In this document: positions 14,941-23,871 of the stretch, piece by piece | Layout: the number at the start of each line of letters is the position of its first letter | Numbering within the stretch: the first letter of the stretch is position 1 | Assembly (NCBI GenBank): GCA_937872475.1 | Contig: CALMSY010000009.1 | Coordinates: 1-29,793 of the forward strand | Source: 67-14 sp020438345 | GTDB taxonomy: Bacteria; Actinomycetota; Thermoleophilia; Solirubrobacterales; 70-9 | Direction of reading: 5' to 3' | DNA: 29,793 bases | Notes under the pieces: generated by a model | Database searches by the model: none | Seen by the model: the letters and a program-made list of their open reading frames with translations, nothing else | What the model was told of the DNA's origin: nothing | Program-made: the position numbers and the translations under genes

Positions 14941-16929
14941 GTGGATTACTTCATCACCGGAGGCACCGGTTTCATCGGCCGCTACCTGATCGAGAGGCTG
15001 CTGAAGCGGGACGGAAACGTCCACGTTCTGGTGCGCGAAGGTTCGAGGGGACGCCTCGAGGAAATCAGGGCGGGATGGGGTGAGGCGGGCGAGCGCGTGA
15101 TCCCAGTTGTGGGGGACCTCAGCCAGCCGAATCTCGGTCTCGACGCCGGGCAGATTGCCGAGCTCAAAGGCAGGATCGGCGGCTTCTACCACCTGGCAGC
15201 GGTCTACGACATGGAAGCTGATGAGGAAGCGATCCGCATCGGAAACATCGAAGGGACGATCAACGCGGTTGATCTTGCCAACGAGATCGAGGCCGGCTGT
15301 TTCAACCATGTCAGCTCGATTGCAGCCGCAGGTCTTTTCAAGGGAACCTGGCGCGAAGACTTCTTCGATGAGGCCGAAGATCTGGACAAGCATCCCTACT
15401 TCCGCACGAAGCATGAGTCGGAGCGCATCGCCAGGGAGCGGACAACCGTGCCGTGGCGGGTGTACCGGCCGGGCATCGTGGTCGGTGATTCCGAGACCGG
15501 CCAGATGGACAAGGTCGATGGTCCGTATTACTTCTTCAAGCTGATTCAGCGGATCCGCAATGTCCTGCCGCCATGGGCGCCGACGGTCGGCATCGAGGGC
15601 AAGCAGATCAACGTGGTCCCGGTTGATTTCATCGCCGACGCGATCGACCACATCAGTCATCTCGAAGACAAGGACGAGATGGTCTTCCACCTGACCGATC
15701 CGAATCCGCTCCGTGCCGGTCAGATCATCAACCTGTTCGCCAGATCGGCCAATGCACCGCAAATGTCGATGCGACTTGATCCGCAGATGCTCGAAATCGT
15801 GCCGCCTGCGGTTCGTGGCGGTTTGATGATGCTGCCTCCGGTGAAGCGGATCAGCGATTCGGTTCTCGATGACCTCGGCATTCCACGTGAAGTCCTGGTC
15901 TACATCAACTATCCGACCAAGTTCGACTGCTCGAACACTCTCGCCGCCCTGGAAGGCACCGATATCGCTGTGCCGCCGCTGGCCTCCTACGCTGACCGGC
16001 TTTGGGATTACTGGGAGCGGAACCTTGATCCTGACCTTTTCAAGGATCGCTCCCTCGGCGGCGCGATCGGCGGCAAGGTGGTGATGATCACTGGCGCTTC
16101 CTCCGGTATCGGGGAAGCCGCCGCGATCAAGGCCGCCACGGCCGGCGCCAAGGTCCTGCTGGTAGCCCGCAGCCGTGACAAGCTCGAAGAGATCCAGACC
16201 ACGATTGCCGAGGAGGGTGGTGAGGCCTTCGTCCATCCCGCCGACCTTTCGGACACGGATGACATCGAACGGATGGCAGACGAAGTGCTGGCCGAGCATG
16301 GTCACGTGGATGTCCTGGTCAACAACGCAGGTCGGTCGATCCGGCGTTCCGTGGCTCTTTCCTACGACCGTTTCCACGACTATGAACGGACCATGCAGCT
16401 CAACTATTTCGGCTCTCTGAAGCTGATCCTCAAGCTGCTGCCGAGGATGCGGGAGCGCAAGTCCGGTCACATCATCAATGTCTCTTCGATCGGTGTCCAG
16501 ACGAATGCACCGCGTTTTTCGGCCTACGTCGCCTCCAAGGCGGCACTTGACGCGTTCAGCCGCTGCATCGGTTCGGAGATCATTGATGACAAGTGCCACA
16601 TCACGACGATCCACATGCCGCTGGTGCGGACCGCGATGATCGCTCCGACCAAGATGTATGACGCATTCCCGGCGATCAGTCCGGACGAAGCGGCGGAGAT
16701 GATCACCGACGCAATGATCCGCAAGCCCAAGAAGGTGGCGACCCGTCTCGGCACCTTCGGAGAGATGCTCTACACGCTCTCGCCCAAGGCTTCGGACGCG
16801 ATCCTCAACACCGGCTACAAGCTCTTCCCGGATTCCAAGGCCGCGAAGGGTGATGACGACGGGACCGACAAGGCCCCTTCGACCGAGGCAGTTGCCTTCG
16901 CGCATCTGCTTCGCGGCGTCCACTGGTAG
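14941..16929 (+). CDS. Fatty acyl-CoA reductase, double SDR (AcrA1-like)
   Basis: 662 residues from the GTG at 14941, which follows the strong ribosome site GGAGGAGGAG. It has two fused Rossmann enzymes. The N-terminal extended SDR (about 1-360) resembles thioester reductases of the male-sterility family: ITGGTGFIGRYLIERLL, HLAAVYD, Ser125-Ser126 in HVSSIA, and Tyr153/Lys157 in YFRTK. The C-terminal classical SDR (about 378-630) has TGASSGIG, NNAGRSIRR, SSIGVQ and Tyr529/Lys533 in YVASK. This layout matches mycobacterial Rv3391 (acrA1)-like proteins, thought to reduce acyl-CoA to aldehyde and then alcohol. A strictly steroid or polyketide role cannot be excluded. It is followed after 3 bp by the alkyl-DHAP synthase-like gene, so the fatty alcohol is probably its substrate. 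It is divergent from kgd. Confidence 0.93.
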   Translation: MDYFITGGTGFIGRYLIERLLKRDGNVHVLVREGSRGRLEEIRAGWGEAGERVIPVVGDLSQPNLGLDAGQIAELKGRIGGFYHLAAVYDMEADEEAIRIGNIEGTINAVDLANEIEAGCFNHVSSIAAAGLFKGTWREDFFDEAEDLDKHPYFRTKHESERIARERTTVPWRVYRPGIVVGDSETGQMDKVDGPYYFFKLIQRIRNVLPPWAPTVGIEGKQINVVPVDFIADAIDHISHLEDKDEMVFHLTDPNPLRAGQIINLFARSANAPQMSMRLDPQMLEIVPPAVRGGLMMLPPVKRISDSVLDDLGIPREVLVYINYPTKFDCSNTLAALEGTDIAVPPLASYADRLWDYWERNLDPDLFKDRSLGGAIGGKVVMITGASSGIGEAAAIKAATAGAKVLLVARSRDKLEEIQTTIAEEGGEAFVHPADLSDTDDIERMADEVLAEHGHVDVLVNNAGRSIRRSVALSYDRFHDYERTMQLNYFGSLKLILKLLPRMRERKSGHIINVSSIGVQTNAPRFSAYVASKAALDAFSRCIGSEIIDDKCHITTIHMPLVRTAMIAPTKMYDAFPAISPDEAAEMITDAMIRKPKKVATRLGTFGEMLYTLSPKASDAILNTGYKLFPDSKAAKGDDDGTDKAPSTEAVAFAHLLRGVHW

Positions 16930-16932
16930 CCG

Positions 16933-18570
16933 ATGCGCCGACTCAAGCATTGGGGCTGGGGCTACGAAGATCAGCAGCGGCCGCATGCGGAATTGGTTGC
17001 GGCGGCCGAGGGCATCGTCCCTATGCTCGGCTTCGGACTGGAGCCGGAGCGTCCGGTGCCCCTGGAGCAGGTTGATCTCAGGGAATCCCGGCTCAGTTCG
17101 CCCGGCGGGATATTTACTGCCGAGAAGCATGAGCGGGCCGTCCACGCGCTCGGCAAGGCCTACCGTGACATCGTTCGCGGCTTCTATGGCCAGTTCGAGA
17201 ATCCGCCGGACCTGGTCGCCTTTCCCGAAGACGAGGCCGGTGTGGAAGAAGTCCTTCAGCGGGCGGCAGACTGGGGTGCGGCGGTCATCCCCTTCGGGGG
17301 TGGTACATCGGTCTGCGGGGGAGTAGAGCCTCGCCTGGCTGATCCGGATCGTCCGGTCATCTCCCTCGACACCACCCGAATGAGCCGCTTGCTCGATTTG
17401 GACGAAGCATCGCTCACGGCCCGGATTCAGGCCGGGGCCAGAGGTCCGGGGCTGGAGGAGCAGCTCAAGGCACACGGCCTGACGCTCCGCCACTTTCCGC
17501 AGTCCTTCGAATACGCCACACTCGGTGGCTGGCTGGTCACCCGGGCCGGCGGCCATTTTGCGACCGGGGAAACTCATGTCGACGACCTGACCGAGTCAAT
17601 CCGGGCGATCACTCCGGCCGGTGAGTGGGAGAGCCGCCGCCTGCCCGGTTCGGGTGCCGGACCTTCACCCGACCGGATGCTGCTGGGTTCAGAGGGGATC
17701 CTCGGTGTCGTGACCGAGGCCTGGATGCGTGTCCGCAGGCGCCCGGATTTCAAGGCGACCGCCACGGTCGAGTTCCCTCCTGGGGACCAGGGCTTCGCCG
17801 ACGCGGCGATGGGGGCGGTTCGTCTGATCGCCCAGTCCCGGCTGATGCCGAGCAACCTGCGCCTGATCGACTCGCTGGAAGCCCGCACCACTATGGCCGG
17901 TGACGGTTCTGCGACCCTGCTGATCATTGGCTTTGAATCATCCGGCCAGCCGGTCGAGGATCGCATGGACCAGGCGGTGGCGATCGCCGAGGGCCAGGGT
18001 GGCAAGGTGGCTTCGCGCAGCGGCTCGACCCCGGCCGACCAGGCGGCCGACTCGGCCGGCGGGGGTAGTGGCTCCGACCGCTGGCGCTCCACCTTCTTGA
18101 TGGCGCCTTATCTCCGCGATACCTTCGTGGCCTGCGGCGTGATCTCCGAGACCTTCGAGACCGCGATCACCTGGGGCCGCTTCCGTGAGTTCCACGCTTC
18201 GGTGCTGGCAGCCACCCGCCGGGCGGCGGCCGAGGTCACCGGCGCGCCGGTCGAGGGCGAGGGCGCACTCCGGGTCAGCTGCCGCCTTACCCATGTGTAT
18301 CCGGACGGCGCGGCGCCCTACTTCACCGTGATCGCTCCCGCCAAGCGCGGCAGCGAGGTAGCCCAATGGGACGAGATCAAGATCGCCGCCTCCGAGGTGA
18401 TCGAGACGGGTGGCGGCACGATCACCCACCACCACGCGGTCGGCCGCGACCACCGGTCCTGGTACGACCGTCAGCGACCGGATCAGTTCGCGGTGGCCCT
18501 GGCCGCCGCGAAGTCCGCGGTAGACCCGGACAACCTCCTCAACCCCGGCGTCCTGATCGACGGCGAGTGA
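16933..18570 (+). CDS. agpS: FAD-binding oxidase, alkyldihydroxyacetonephosphate synthase-like
   Basis: 545 residues, starting at an ATG 3 bp after the preceding stop, so translation is probably coupled. The layout is that of AGPS in the VAO/PCMH flavoprotein family: N-terminal HWGWG, FAD loop PFGGGTSVCGG (120-130), FEYATLGGWLVTRAGG (192-207), PSPDRMLLGSEGILGVVTEAW, then WRSTFLMAPYLRDTF. The C-terminal cap carries the triple histidine His499-501 (ITHHHAVG). Tyr463 in PYFTV may match the catalytic tyrosine of animal AGPS (alignment by eye). AGPS replaces the acyl chain of acyl-DHAP with a fatty alcohol to form an ether lipid. The neighbouring acyl-CoA reductase would make that alcohol. Some actinobacterial relatives are annotated only as FAD-binding oxidases, so the substrate is not proven. 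Confidence 0.9.
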   Translation: MRRLKHWGWGYEDQQRPHAELVAAAEGIVPMLGFGLEPERPVPLEQVDLRESRLSSPGGIFTAEKHERAVHALGKAYRDIVRGFYGQFENPPDLVAFPEDEAGVEEVLQRAADWGAAVIPFGGGTSVCGGVEPRLADPDRPVISLDTTRMSRLLDLDEASLTARIQAGARGPGLEEQLKAHGLTLRHFPQSFEYATLGGWLVTRAGGHFATGETHVDDLTESIRAITPAGEWESRRLPGSGAGPSPDRMLLGSEGILGVVTEAWMRVRRRPDFKATATVEFPPGDQGFADAAMGAVRLIAQSRLMPSNLRLIDSLEARTTMAGDGSATLLIIGFESSGQPVEDRMDQAVAIAEGQGGKVASRSGSTPADQAADSAGGGSGSDRWRSTFLMAPYLRDTFVACGVISETFETAITWGRFREFHASVLAATRRAAAEVTGAPVEGEGALRVSCRLTHVYPDGAAPYFTVIAPAKRGSEVAQWDEIKIAASEVIETGGGTITHHHAVGRDHRSWYDRQRPDQFAVALAAAKSAVDPDNLLNPGVLIDGE

Positions 18571-18735
18571 GAACTTCGCCGGCCTATCGGCCTGGCTGAA
18601 TACCGTCCATCGCCGGTGGATTTCTTGATCCCGTAGCAGGTGGAACGGGTGCTTGCTGCCTGTCATGAGTCGGGATTTACCCTTATGCAAAGCGGATTCT
18701 GCGCGATCCCTGTCCATGTGCTATTCGTTAAACAT

Positions 18736-18814
18736 GATGCGTGTCAATTATTTTTGGTACGACTCGTATCTTTGTGCTAATAATTAAAAACTGATACGCG
18801 TCAACAATTTTTGG
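18736..18814 (+). promoter_or_regulatory. AT-rich promoter region with 22-bp imperfect direct repeat
   Basis: This is part of a 251-bp gap that is otherwise empty. Two 22-bp stretches (18736-18757 and 18793-18814) match at 18 positions, share GAT-CG-GTCAA and end in ATTTTTGG. They bracket a possible promoter, TTGGTA (18754-18759) and TAATAA (18778-18783) with an 18-bp spacer. The second copy ends 7 bp before the start codon. GGTACGACTCGTATC, an imperfect palindrome, lies between them. The placement looks like paired operator sites, but the regulator is unknown. Confidence 0.5.
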
Positions 18815-18821
18815 GGGTCGG

Positions 18822-21800
18822 ATGTCTGCCAACGGAATCAGTGCTGTCTCAACTGTCGCGAGCGCCTCGCTGCGGTCGGTCGGAGTCAGGATCCTGCTAG
18901 TTCTGCTCACCTCCCTGGCGGGCGTTTTCGCCTTCTCCGGCACTGCCTTTGCCGCCAGTGGCCAAGTCAAGATCCTCCCGGTCAACTATCCGCCGGCTCA
19001 ACTGACCGGCACCGACGTCACCTACGTGGTGAACTTCACCTGCTCGGCGACCGAGGTTGAGATCTGCGGCGACGACCCGGAGATCCGCATCCCCATCAAT
19101 CTCGACCCGAGCGCCACCCCGGTTCCGCCCTTTGACGATTGGACCTTCTCGGTGACCAGCGCTGCCACTCCCGGCCTCGTTTCCAGCTGGTCCCGCACCG
19201 GTAACGAACTGATCGTGAAGCTCGACCCGGCCAAGGTCACCCCCGGGGACTCGCTCACCATCAACCTGGCCGTCCGACCGCCCAACCTGACCACGCCGAA
19301 TGGCACCAGCTGGACCATCCTCCCGACTTACAGCTCCAGCACAATCTCGGAGACCGAAGCGCCCGAGGCGGCGCCGGGTGCCGTCAAGGCAGAAGGTGAG
19401 ATCCGGGTTACCAAGGCTCCGTCCCCCTTCCAGCAGCTCTGGGTGGCCGGCAGCACCATCACCTGGAAGATCACTGCGGATTGCAACTCGACTGGAACCT
19501 CCGGAGTCAACCTTGGCTCGCTCGCCTTCCCGGACGGCACAATGCTGGTCGATGATCTCCCCGCCGAGGTGGAATTCGTCTCGGCAAGCCCGGCACCGAC
19601 ATCGGCCCCGGCCGTAGGGGACACCGGTCAGGTCACCTGGGATCTTTCCGGCCCCGACGCCGCCCGCAACTGTGCGCAGGCCGGCGGTCAGCGCGACTTC
19701 GAGGTCGTGACGAAGATTCGCACCGGGCTCCCGGATGGGACCACGGTCAAGAACGTCGTGACCCATTCGGGAACGCCGCTCGGCGAAAGCCCGATGGAGG
19801 ACAAGGCCGACTGGGCGGTCACCGTGATCTCCAGTGTTCCGACCCCCGGCAACAATCTCACCAAACGGGGCCACGGTCCGCTCGCGATGGGCGCCGCGCA
19901 ACCCAACTCGGCCGAGCTCAAGGCGACCTATGCGGGACCGTGGATGGCGCCTCACAACACCTCGGTCACTGGTTGGGCCAGCCCCAGCACGTCGAATTCG
20001 GAAGTCTTGTACGACCTGGTGGTCGAGGCTCCGGCGATGCGGGACGTTTACCGGTACGACGTGGTTGATCCGATGCCCTGCCTGGACAACAGGAACGGTC
20101 TCTACTACGAGTCGCTCCCCGTCCCCCCGCCGGTGAACGGTGTCGCCTCGGCCCCGCTTTGCGCTAATCCGGCGGTTCACCCCTACCGCCTATGGGTCTG
20201 GGCAGAGGGTCTGGACCAGGCGATCGCCAACGGTTGGCGGCCTCAGGCGATCAGAACTGACGGCACTGCCATCGACCTGGCGCCCGTGCCTGGCTACAGC
20301 AGCATTCAAGGCAACTTCCTCGTCCCCGCCGCAGAAATTGGCGACATCACCGCCCTCCGGCTGCCGCCGACCAGCGACTTTCCGGGTCGAGTGAACGTTC
20401 GGATTGCCGGCTACGCCGATGAGACGACTGGCGACGGGGACATCCTCCGCAACGTCGCAGCCGCGTCGGTCTACGTGACCGGCGAGACCGACCCACGGGC
20501 GAGTTGGACCCGTTCGGCCGATGTCTTCGTGCTCGAAACGCTGCCCCAGCTAGGAGTGAAGAAGTCGATGTCGACTGTCCAGTCGGACGGTCGATCCTCG
20601 ATCACCCTGACCGGTTCGGCAACGCTTCCGCCAGCCGGCTACACGATGCCCGGACCCTTCGTAATCGCTGACCTTCTGCCGACCGGAATGACCCTGGGGA
20701 CTCCCACGCCTGCCGACGGAAATCAACAGTTCAGCCTGCGCAAGGATGGTGTCAGCCAAGCTGCCGTCATCGGTCAGGCCGAACACATCGCCAACTTCGA
20801 AGGTACGGGCCGCACCCTCGTTCGATACACGATCCCGGCTTCTGCATTTAGCGGCGGTGGGTACTACGAAGTCTGGCCGGTCGGGACTCTTCCCGTCCGG
20901 GTCCCGGTGGAAGGACAGACCTTCATCAACAAGGCCAATGTCTTCATCTCGAACAACGGTCGCAACACCATGAATGACTGCAGCACCCAGTTCGGCCCCT
21001 CCCACCCGCAAACACTCGAAACCGAAGATCCCCGGGATCTCGACGGAGACGGAGAGACCGACCAGTACAACTGCTCGACCACAGCGCAGATCATCGCCCC
21101 GGCCCTCCCCGGCCCGGCTTTCGGTCTGAGCAAGCAGGTCCAGGGAGACCTCGACAATGCGGTGAAGGGTGCCGGCGAGATCGGCCTGACCACCGACGGA
21201 GGCCGGGGTGAATACACCCTCACCTGGAAGAACATCGGCTCCGAGCCGCTGACCGACCCGGTGATCTACGACATCCTGCCCCACGTCGGCGACACCGGTG
21301 TCTCTCAGGGTCAGTCCAATGTCCAGCGAGGCAGTGAGACCAGGACTCTGTTCGATTCGATCACTGACCTGCCGACCGGAGTCACCGTCGAGTACTCCGG
21401 CTCCAGCAATCCCTGCCGCCCCGAGGTATACCCGGCCGCGCCTGGTTGCGTAAACGACTGGTCCTCGACCCCGCAGACCGACGTCAGGTCCCTGCGCTTC
21501 AAGACCATCGGCAGTTACGCGAGCGGCTCGAGCTTCTCGCTGAAGTTCAAGGTCAGCTTGCCTCTCGGCCAGACCGGGATGACCGCCTGGAACAGCGCCG
21601 CGACGGCCGCTGATTTCAACGGCTCCGCGCTGCTGCCAGCCGAGCCGCCCAAGGTCGGGTTGGTTTCCGAGCCCGCCGGCGAGGCGGATCTCGGCGTGGT
21701 CAAGACGAAGGAGTCGCCGGCGAACGTGAATACCGGTGACACGGTCACCTACGAGATCGTGGTGACCAATCACGGTCCGGCCGATGCGACCGGCGTCACG

Positions 21801-23636
21801 CTCCAGGACATCCTTCCGGACGGTCTAGAGGACGTAACGGTCAACAACAGCGACTGCGCTGTTGCCGGGAGCGAGATCGACTGCGCACTGGGTGACCTGG
21901 CCAACGGTGCCAGCGTCACGATCACGGTGACCGGCAAGGTCAAGCCGGGTCAATCGAGCCTGGTCAACACTGCCGTGGTCGACGGCGACCTGCCCGACCC
22001 GAACCCGGACAACAACGAGGACGCGGTCACCACCCCGGTTACGCCGCAGTCTGATGTCCAAATCGTAAAGACAGTCGACGACCAGAACCCGCAGGCCGGT
22101 GACACCATCACCTACCGACTGACCGTGCGGAACAACGGACCTGATCTTGCCACCGGCGTGCGAGCCACCGATCACCTGCCGGTCGGCGTCACCTTCCTCT
22201 CGGCCGACGCACCCTGCGTCGAGGCCGGCGGCACGGTCAGCGGCGACTTTGGCAACCTCGCGCCAGGCCAGGAAGCCGACTGCGAGATCCGGGTCAGAGT
22301 GAACGGCTGGAATCCGGCCCCGACCTCGGCGGATCACGGCATCGACGTACAGAAGGTCGAGACCCAGGTTGATCTGAACCCGGGCGAGACACGGACCCTG
22401 ACCGCCGAGTGCCCGACTGGCTTCTTCGTTTCGGACGGCTCTGTCCGGATCGACCACATCGACCAGGGCACCGGCAGCTGGGTTTCGCCTCAGGTGCTCG
22501 AGTCGCGTGCCAGCGATAGTCGCACTTGGCGGGGCACTGTTCGGAACACCGCTTCCGGACGTGCCCAGGCGAAGATCTTCGCGGTCTGCATCCGTGAGAC
22601 CACGAGTCCGGACACCACCGGCCACGACCTCCTGGTGACCGGCCCGGTGACCGAAACGGTCGATCTCCAGCCCGGCAACAACGAGGTAGTGCTCAACTGT
22701 CCGGTCGGTACGGTGGCGATCGCCCCCGGCTTCACCGCTGACTCGCCCGGCTACCTGGTCTACAGCCAGCCCGAAGGTGATGGTTGGAAGTTCAACTACA
22801 GCACCGACGCTGACGAGCCGAACGATCAGGTCACCTACTCGATCAGCTGTCTAGCCAGGGAGCTGGTTCAGGCTAGTGGCCACAGTCATCTGCTTAGCCT
22901 GCAGCAGATCTGGACCGAGCAGACGATCCAGCCGGGTCAGGTTCATGAAGTTCAGTTGATATGCCCGGACGGCAGCAGGGGTATCGTCGGTGGCTGGGAT
23001 CTCGATCCCGGTCTGGTCTCCCTGGGCAACGACCCGCGTCCGGTGACCCGGGCCTTCAGGGTCTACAACACGACCGATCAACCGCTCCGGGTCCGGTACA
23101 GCCTGCTGTGCTTGGGCGATCGCACCACCAGCGGTGGGCAGGACGGGTCTAGGACCATCGTCAACACTGCCCGGGTTGTCAGCGTCACCCCGGATCCCGA
23201 TCTGTCGAACAACCAGTCGTCGGTCACGGTCACGGCCACTCTGGGCGGCGGTTCAAATCCGGTCACCGACCCGATTCCGGTCGTGCCCGGCAAGCCTCCG
23301 GTGAACAATCCGACCGACCAGGACAGCCACCGGCCGGGCGTGACGCTGCTGTCGGCCAGGGTGAAGGCCGGTTCGGTCAGCATCACGCTGAAGGCGACGG
23401 GCCAGACCAGTGGCGTCGCCAAGCTGGTCACGACCAAGAAGGTCAAGGTTGGCGGCAAGCGCTACGGCAAGGGAACGGTGCTCGCCTCGGCCAGGTACTG
23501 GTTCGGTATGGCCGGCAGCAAAAAGATCAAACTGAAGTACAACCGCTTCGGCAAGCGAGTCCTCAAGCAGCGCAAGGCCAGACAGGCGAAGTTGGTCGTG
23601 GGCGGCAAGACCCTCGGTCGCTTGAAAGTTCGCTGA
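18822..23636 (+). CDS. Giant secreted DUF11-repeat protein with nested CPxG module and basic C-terminus
   Basis: 1604 residues from the ATG at 18822 (GGGGGT upstream). A signal peptide with core ILLVLLTSLAGVFAFSG is cut near TAFA (about residue 44). The N-terminal 900 residues hold Ig-like beta domains, several resembling diverged DUF11. Clear DUF11 repeats start at 956 (DLGVVKTKESPANV) and 1078 (DVQIVKTVDDQNPQAGD). The second is interrupted at about 1168-1443 by three Cys-bounded units, each starting CPxG (Cys1197 first) and closing with Cys (Cys1430 last), after which the DUF11 end resumes as RTIVNTARVV. The last 90 residues form a lysine-rich domain (KKVKVGGKRYGKGTVLASA) without LPXTG or a membrane helix. 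It is probably an extracellular structural or adhesive protein. The same plan recurs in the gene at 25081. Confidence 0.93.
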   Translation: MSANGISAVSTVASASLRSVGVRILLVLLTSLAGVFAFSGTAFAASGQVKILPVNYPPAQLTGTDVTYVVNFTCSATEVEICGDDPEIRIPINLDPSATPVPPFDDWTFSVTSAATPGLVSSWSRTGNELIVKLDPAKVTPGDSLTINLAVRPPNLTTPNGTSWTILPTYSSSTISETEAPEAAPGAVKAEGEIRVTKAPSPFQQLWVAGSTITWKITADCNSTGTSGVNLGSLAFPDGTMLVDDLPAEVEFVSASPAPTSAPAVGDTGQVTWDLSGPDAARNCAQAGGQRDFEVVTKIRTGLPDGTTVKNVVTHSGTPLGESPMEDKADWAVTVISSVPTPGNNLTKRGHGPLAMGAAQPNSAELKATYAGPWMAPHNTSVTGWASPSTSNSEVLYDLVVEAPAMRDVYRYDVVDPMPCLDNRNGLYYESLPVPPPVNGVASAPLCANPAVHPYRLWVWAEGLDQAIANGWRPQAIRTDGTAIDLAPVPGYSSIQGNFLVPAAEIGDITALRLPPTSDFPGRVNVRIAGYADETTGDGDILRNVAAASVYVTGETDPRASWTRSADVFVLETLPQLGVKKSMSTVQSDGRSSITLTGSATLPPAGYTMPGPFVIADLLPTGMTLGTPTPADGNQQFSLRKDGVSQAAVIGQAEHIANFEGTGRTLVRYTIPASAFSGGGYYEVWPVGTLPVRVPVEGQTFINKANVFISNNGRNTMNDCSTQFGPSHPQTLETEDPRDLDGDGETDQYNCSTTAQIIAPALPGPAFGLSKQVQGDLDNAVKGAGEIGLTTDGGRGEYTLTWKNIGSEPLTDPVIYDILPHVGDTGVSQGQSNVQRGSETRTLFDSITDLPTGVTVEYSGSSNPCRPEVYPAAPGCVNDWSSTPQTDVRSLRFKTIGSYASGSSFSLKFKVSLPLGQTGMTAWNSAATAADFNGSALLPAEPPKVGLVSEPAGEADLGVVKTKESPANVNTGDTVTYEIVVTNHGPADATGVTLQDILPDGLEDVTVNNSDCAVAGSEIDCALGDLANGASVTITVTGKVKPGQSSLVNTAVVDGDLPDPNPDNNEDAVTTPVTPQSDVQIVKTVDDQNPQAGDTITYRLTVRNNGPDLATGVRATDHLPVGVTFLSADAPCVEAGGTVSGDFGNLAPGQEADCEIRVRVNGWNPAPTSADHGIDVQKVETQVDLNPGETRTLTAECPTGFFVSDGSVRIDHIDQGTGSWVSPQVLESRASDSRTWRGTVRNTASGRAQAKIFAVCIRETTSPDTTGHDLLVTGPVTETVDLQPGNNEVVLNCPVGTVAIAPGFTADSPGYLVYSQPEGDGWKFNYSTDADEPNDQVTYSISCLARELVQASGHSHLLSLQQIWTEQTIQPGQVHEVQLICPDGSRGIVGGWDLDPGLVSLGNDPRPVTRAFRVYNTTDQPLRVRYSLLCLGDRTTSGGQDGSRTIVNTARVVSVTPDPDLSNNQSSVTVTATLGGGSNPVTDPIPVVPGKPPVNNPTDQDSHRPGVTLLSARVKAGSVSITLKATGQTSGVAKLVTTKKVKVGGKRYGKGTVLASARYWFGMAGSKKIKLKYNRFGKRVLKQRKARQAKLVVGGKTLGRLKVR
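22344..23111 (+). repeat. CPxG triple module, copy 1 (coding)
   Basis: This segment encodes three related units. Unit openings are ECPTGFFVSDG, NCPVGTVAIAPG and ICPDGSRGIVGG. Each is preceded by an L/I-x-PG turn and ends in C(I/L). It is closely related in DNA and protein to the segment at 28435-29196; both contain SDGSVRIDHIDQGTG, TVRNTASGRAQAKIFAVCI and VSLGNDPRPVTRAF. Confidence 0.88.
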
Positions 23637-23683
23637 ACCGCCTCGCGAGCTCCGCCGGTCGACCAGCCGGCTGAGCATCCGCA

Positions 23684-23735
23684 ACCGTTAGATGCGACCT
23701 GGCAAACTCCAAGACGTCAGGTCGCATCTAACGGT
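23684..23735 (+). terminator. 18-bp perfect inverted repeat after the first DUF11 gene
   Basis: ACCGTTAGATGCGACCTG (23684-23701) is exactly complementary to 23718-23735, with a 16-nt spacer. It begins 48 bp after the stop codon. No T-run follows, so it is either an actinobacterial-style terminator or a binding/processing site. Confidence 0.7.
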
Positions 23736-23737
23736 CG

Positions 23738-23790
23738 TGGAGCGGTGAATTAACCTCCAGCGCCCAGGAGGCGATGAACCGGCCGCTCCA
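23738..23790 (+). terminator. Second hairpin downstream of the first DUF11 gene
   Basis: TGGAGCGG (23738-23745) pairs with CCGCTCCA (23783-23790), and CCTCC/GGAGG pair inside. It immediately follows the 18-bp inverted repeat, giving tandem structures before the UbiA-family gene. ATCGCTTTGCT follows, a weak T-run. Confidence 0.45.
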
Positions 23791-23871
23791 TCGCTTTGCT
23801 CAGACCGTGCTTGGTTGCATAAGCAGGTAACCTTTTCCGGCCGTGGCTTACCGGACTACGGGCCTCGAACG

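Noticed and set aside
14872..17577. A 901-codon open frame on the minus strand antisense to the acyl-CoA reductase and alkyl-DHAP synthase genes
   Set aside because: It lacks recognisable domains and mirrors two well-supported genes. Long antisense frames are expected in high-GC DNA.
18736..18806. Leftward promoters starting at the TTGACA/TTGACG boxes in the AT-rich region
   Set aside because: The -10 boxes at proper spacing are poor, and transcription would run antisense into the alkyl-DHAP synthase gene. The boxes are better explained as the repeated operator motif.
20550..21773. Long minus-strand frames opposite the first DUF11 gene, with similar ones at 18897-20180 and 26974-28140
   Set aside because: They are shadows of repetitive beta-domain coding sequence, without ribosome sites or known motifs.
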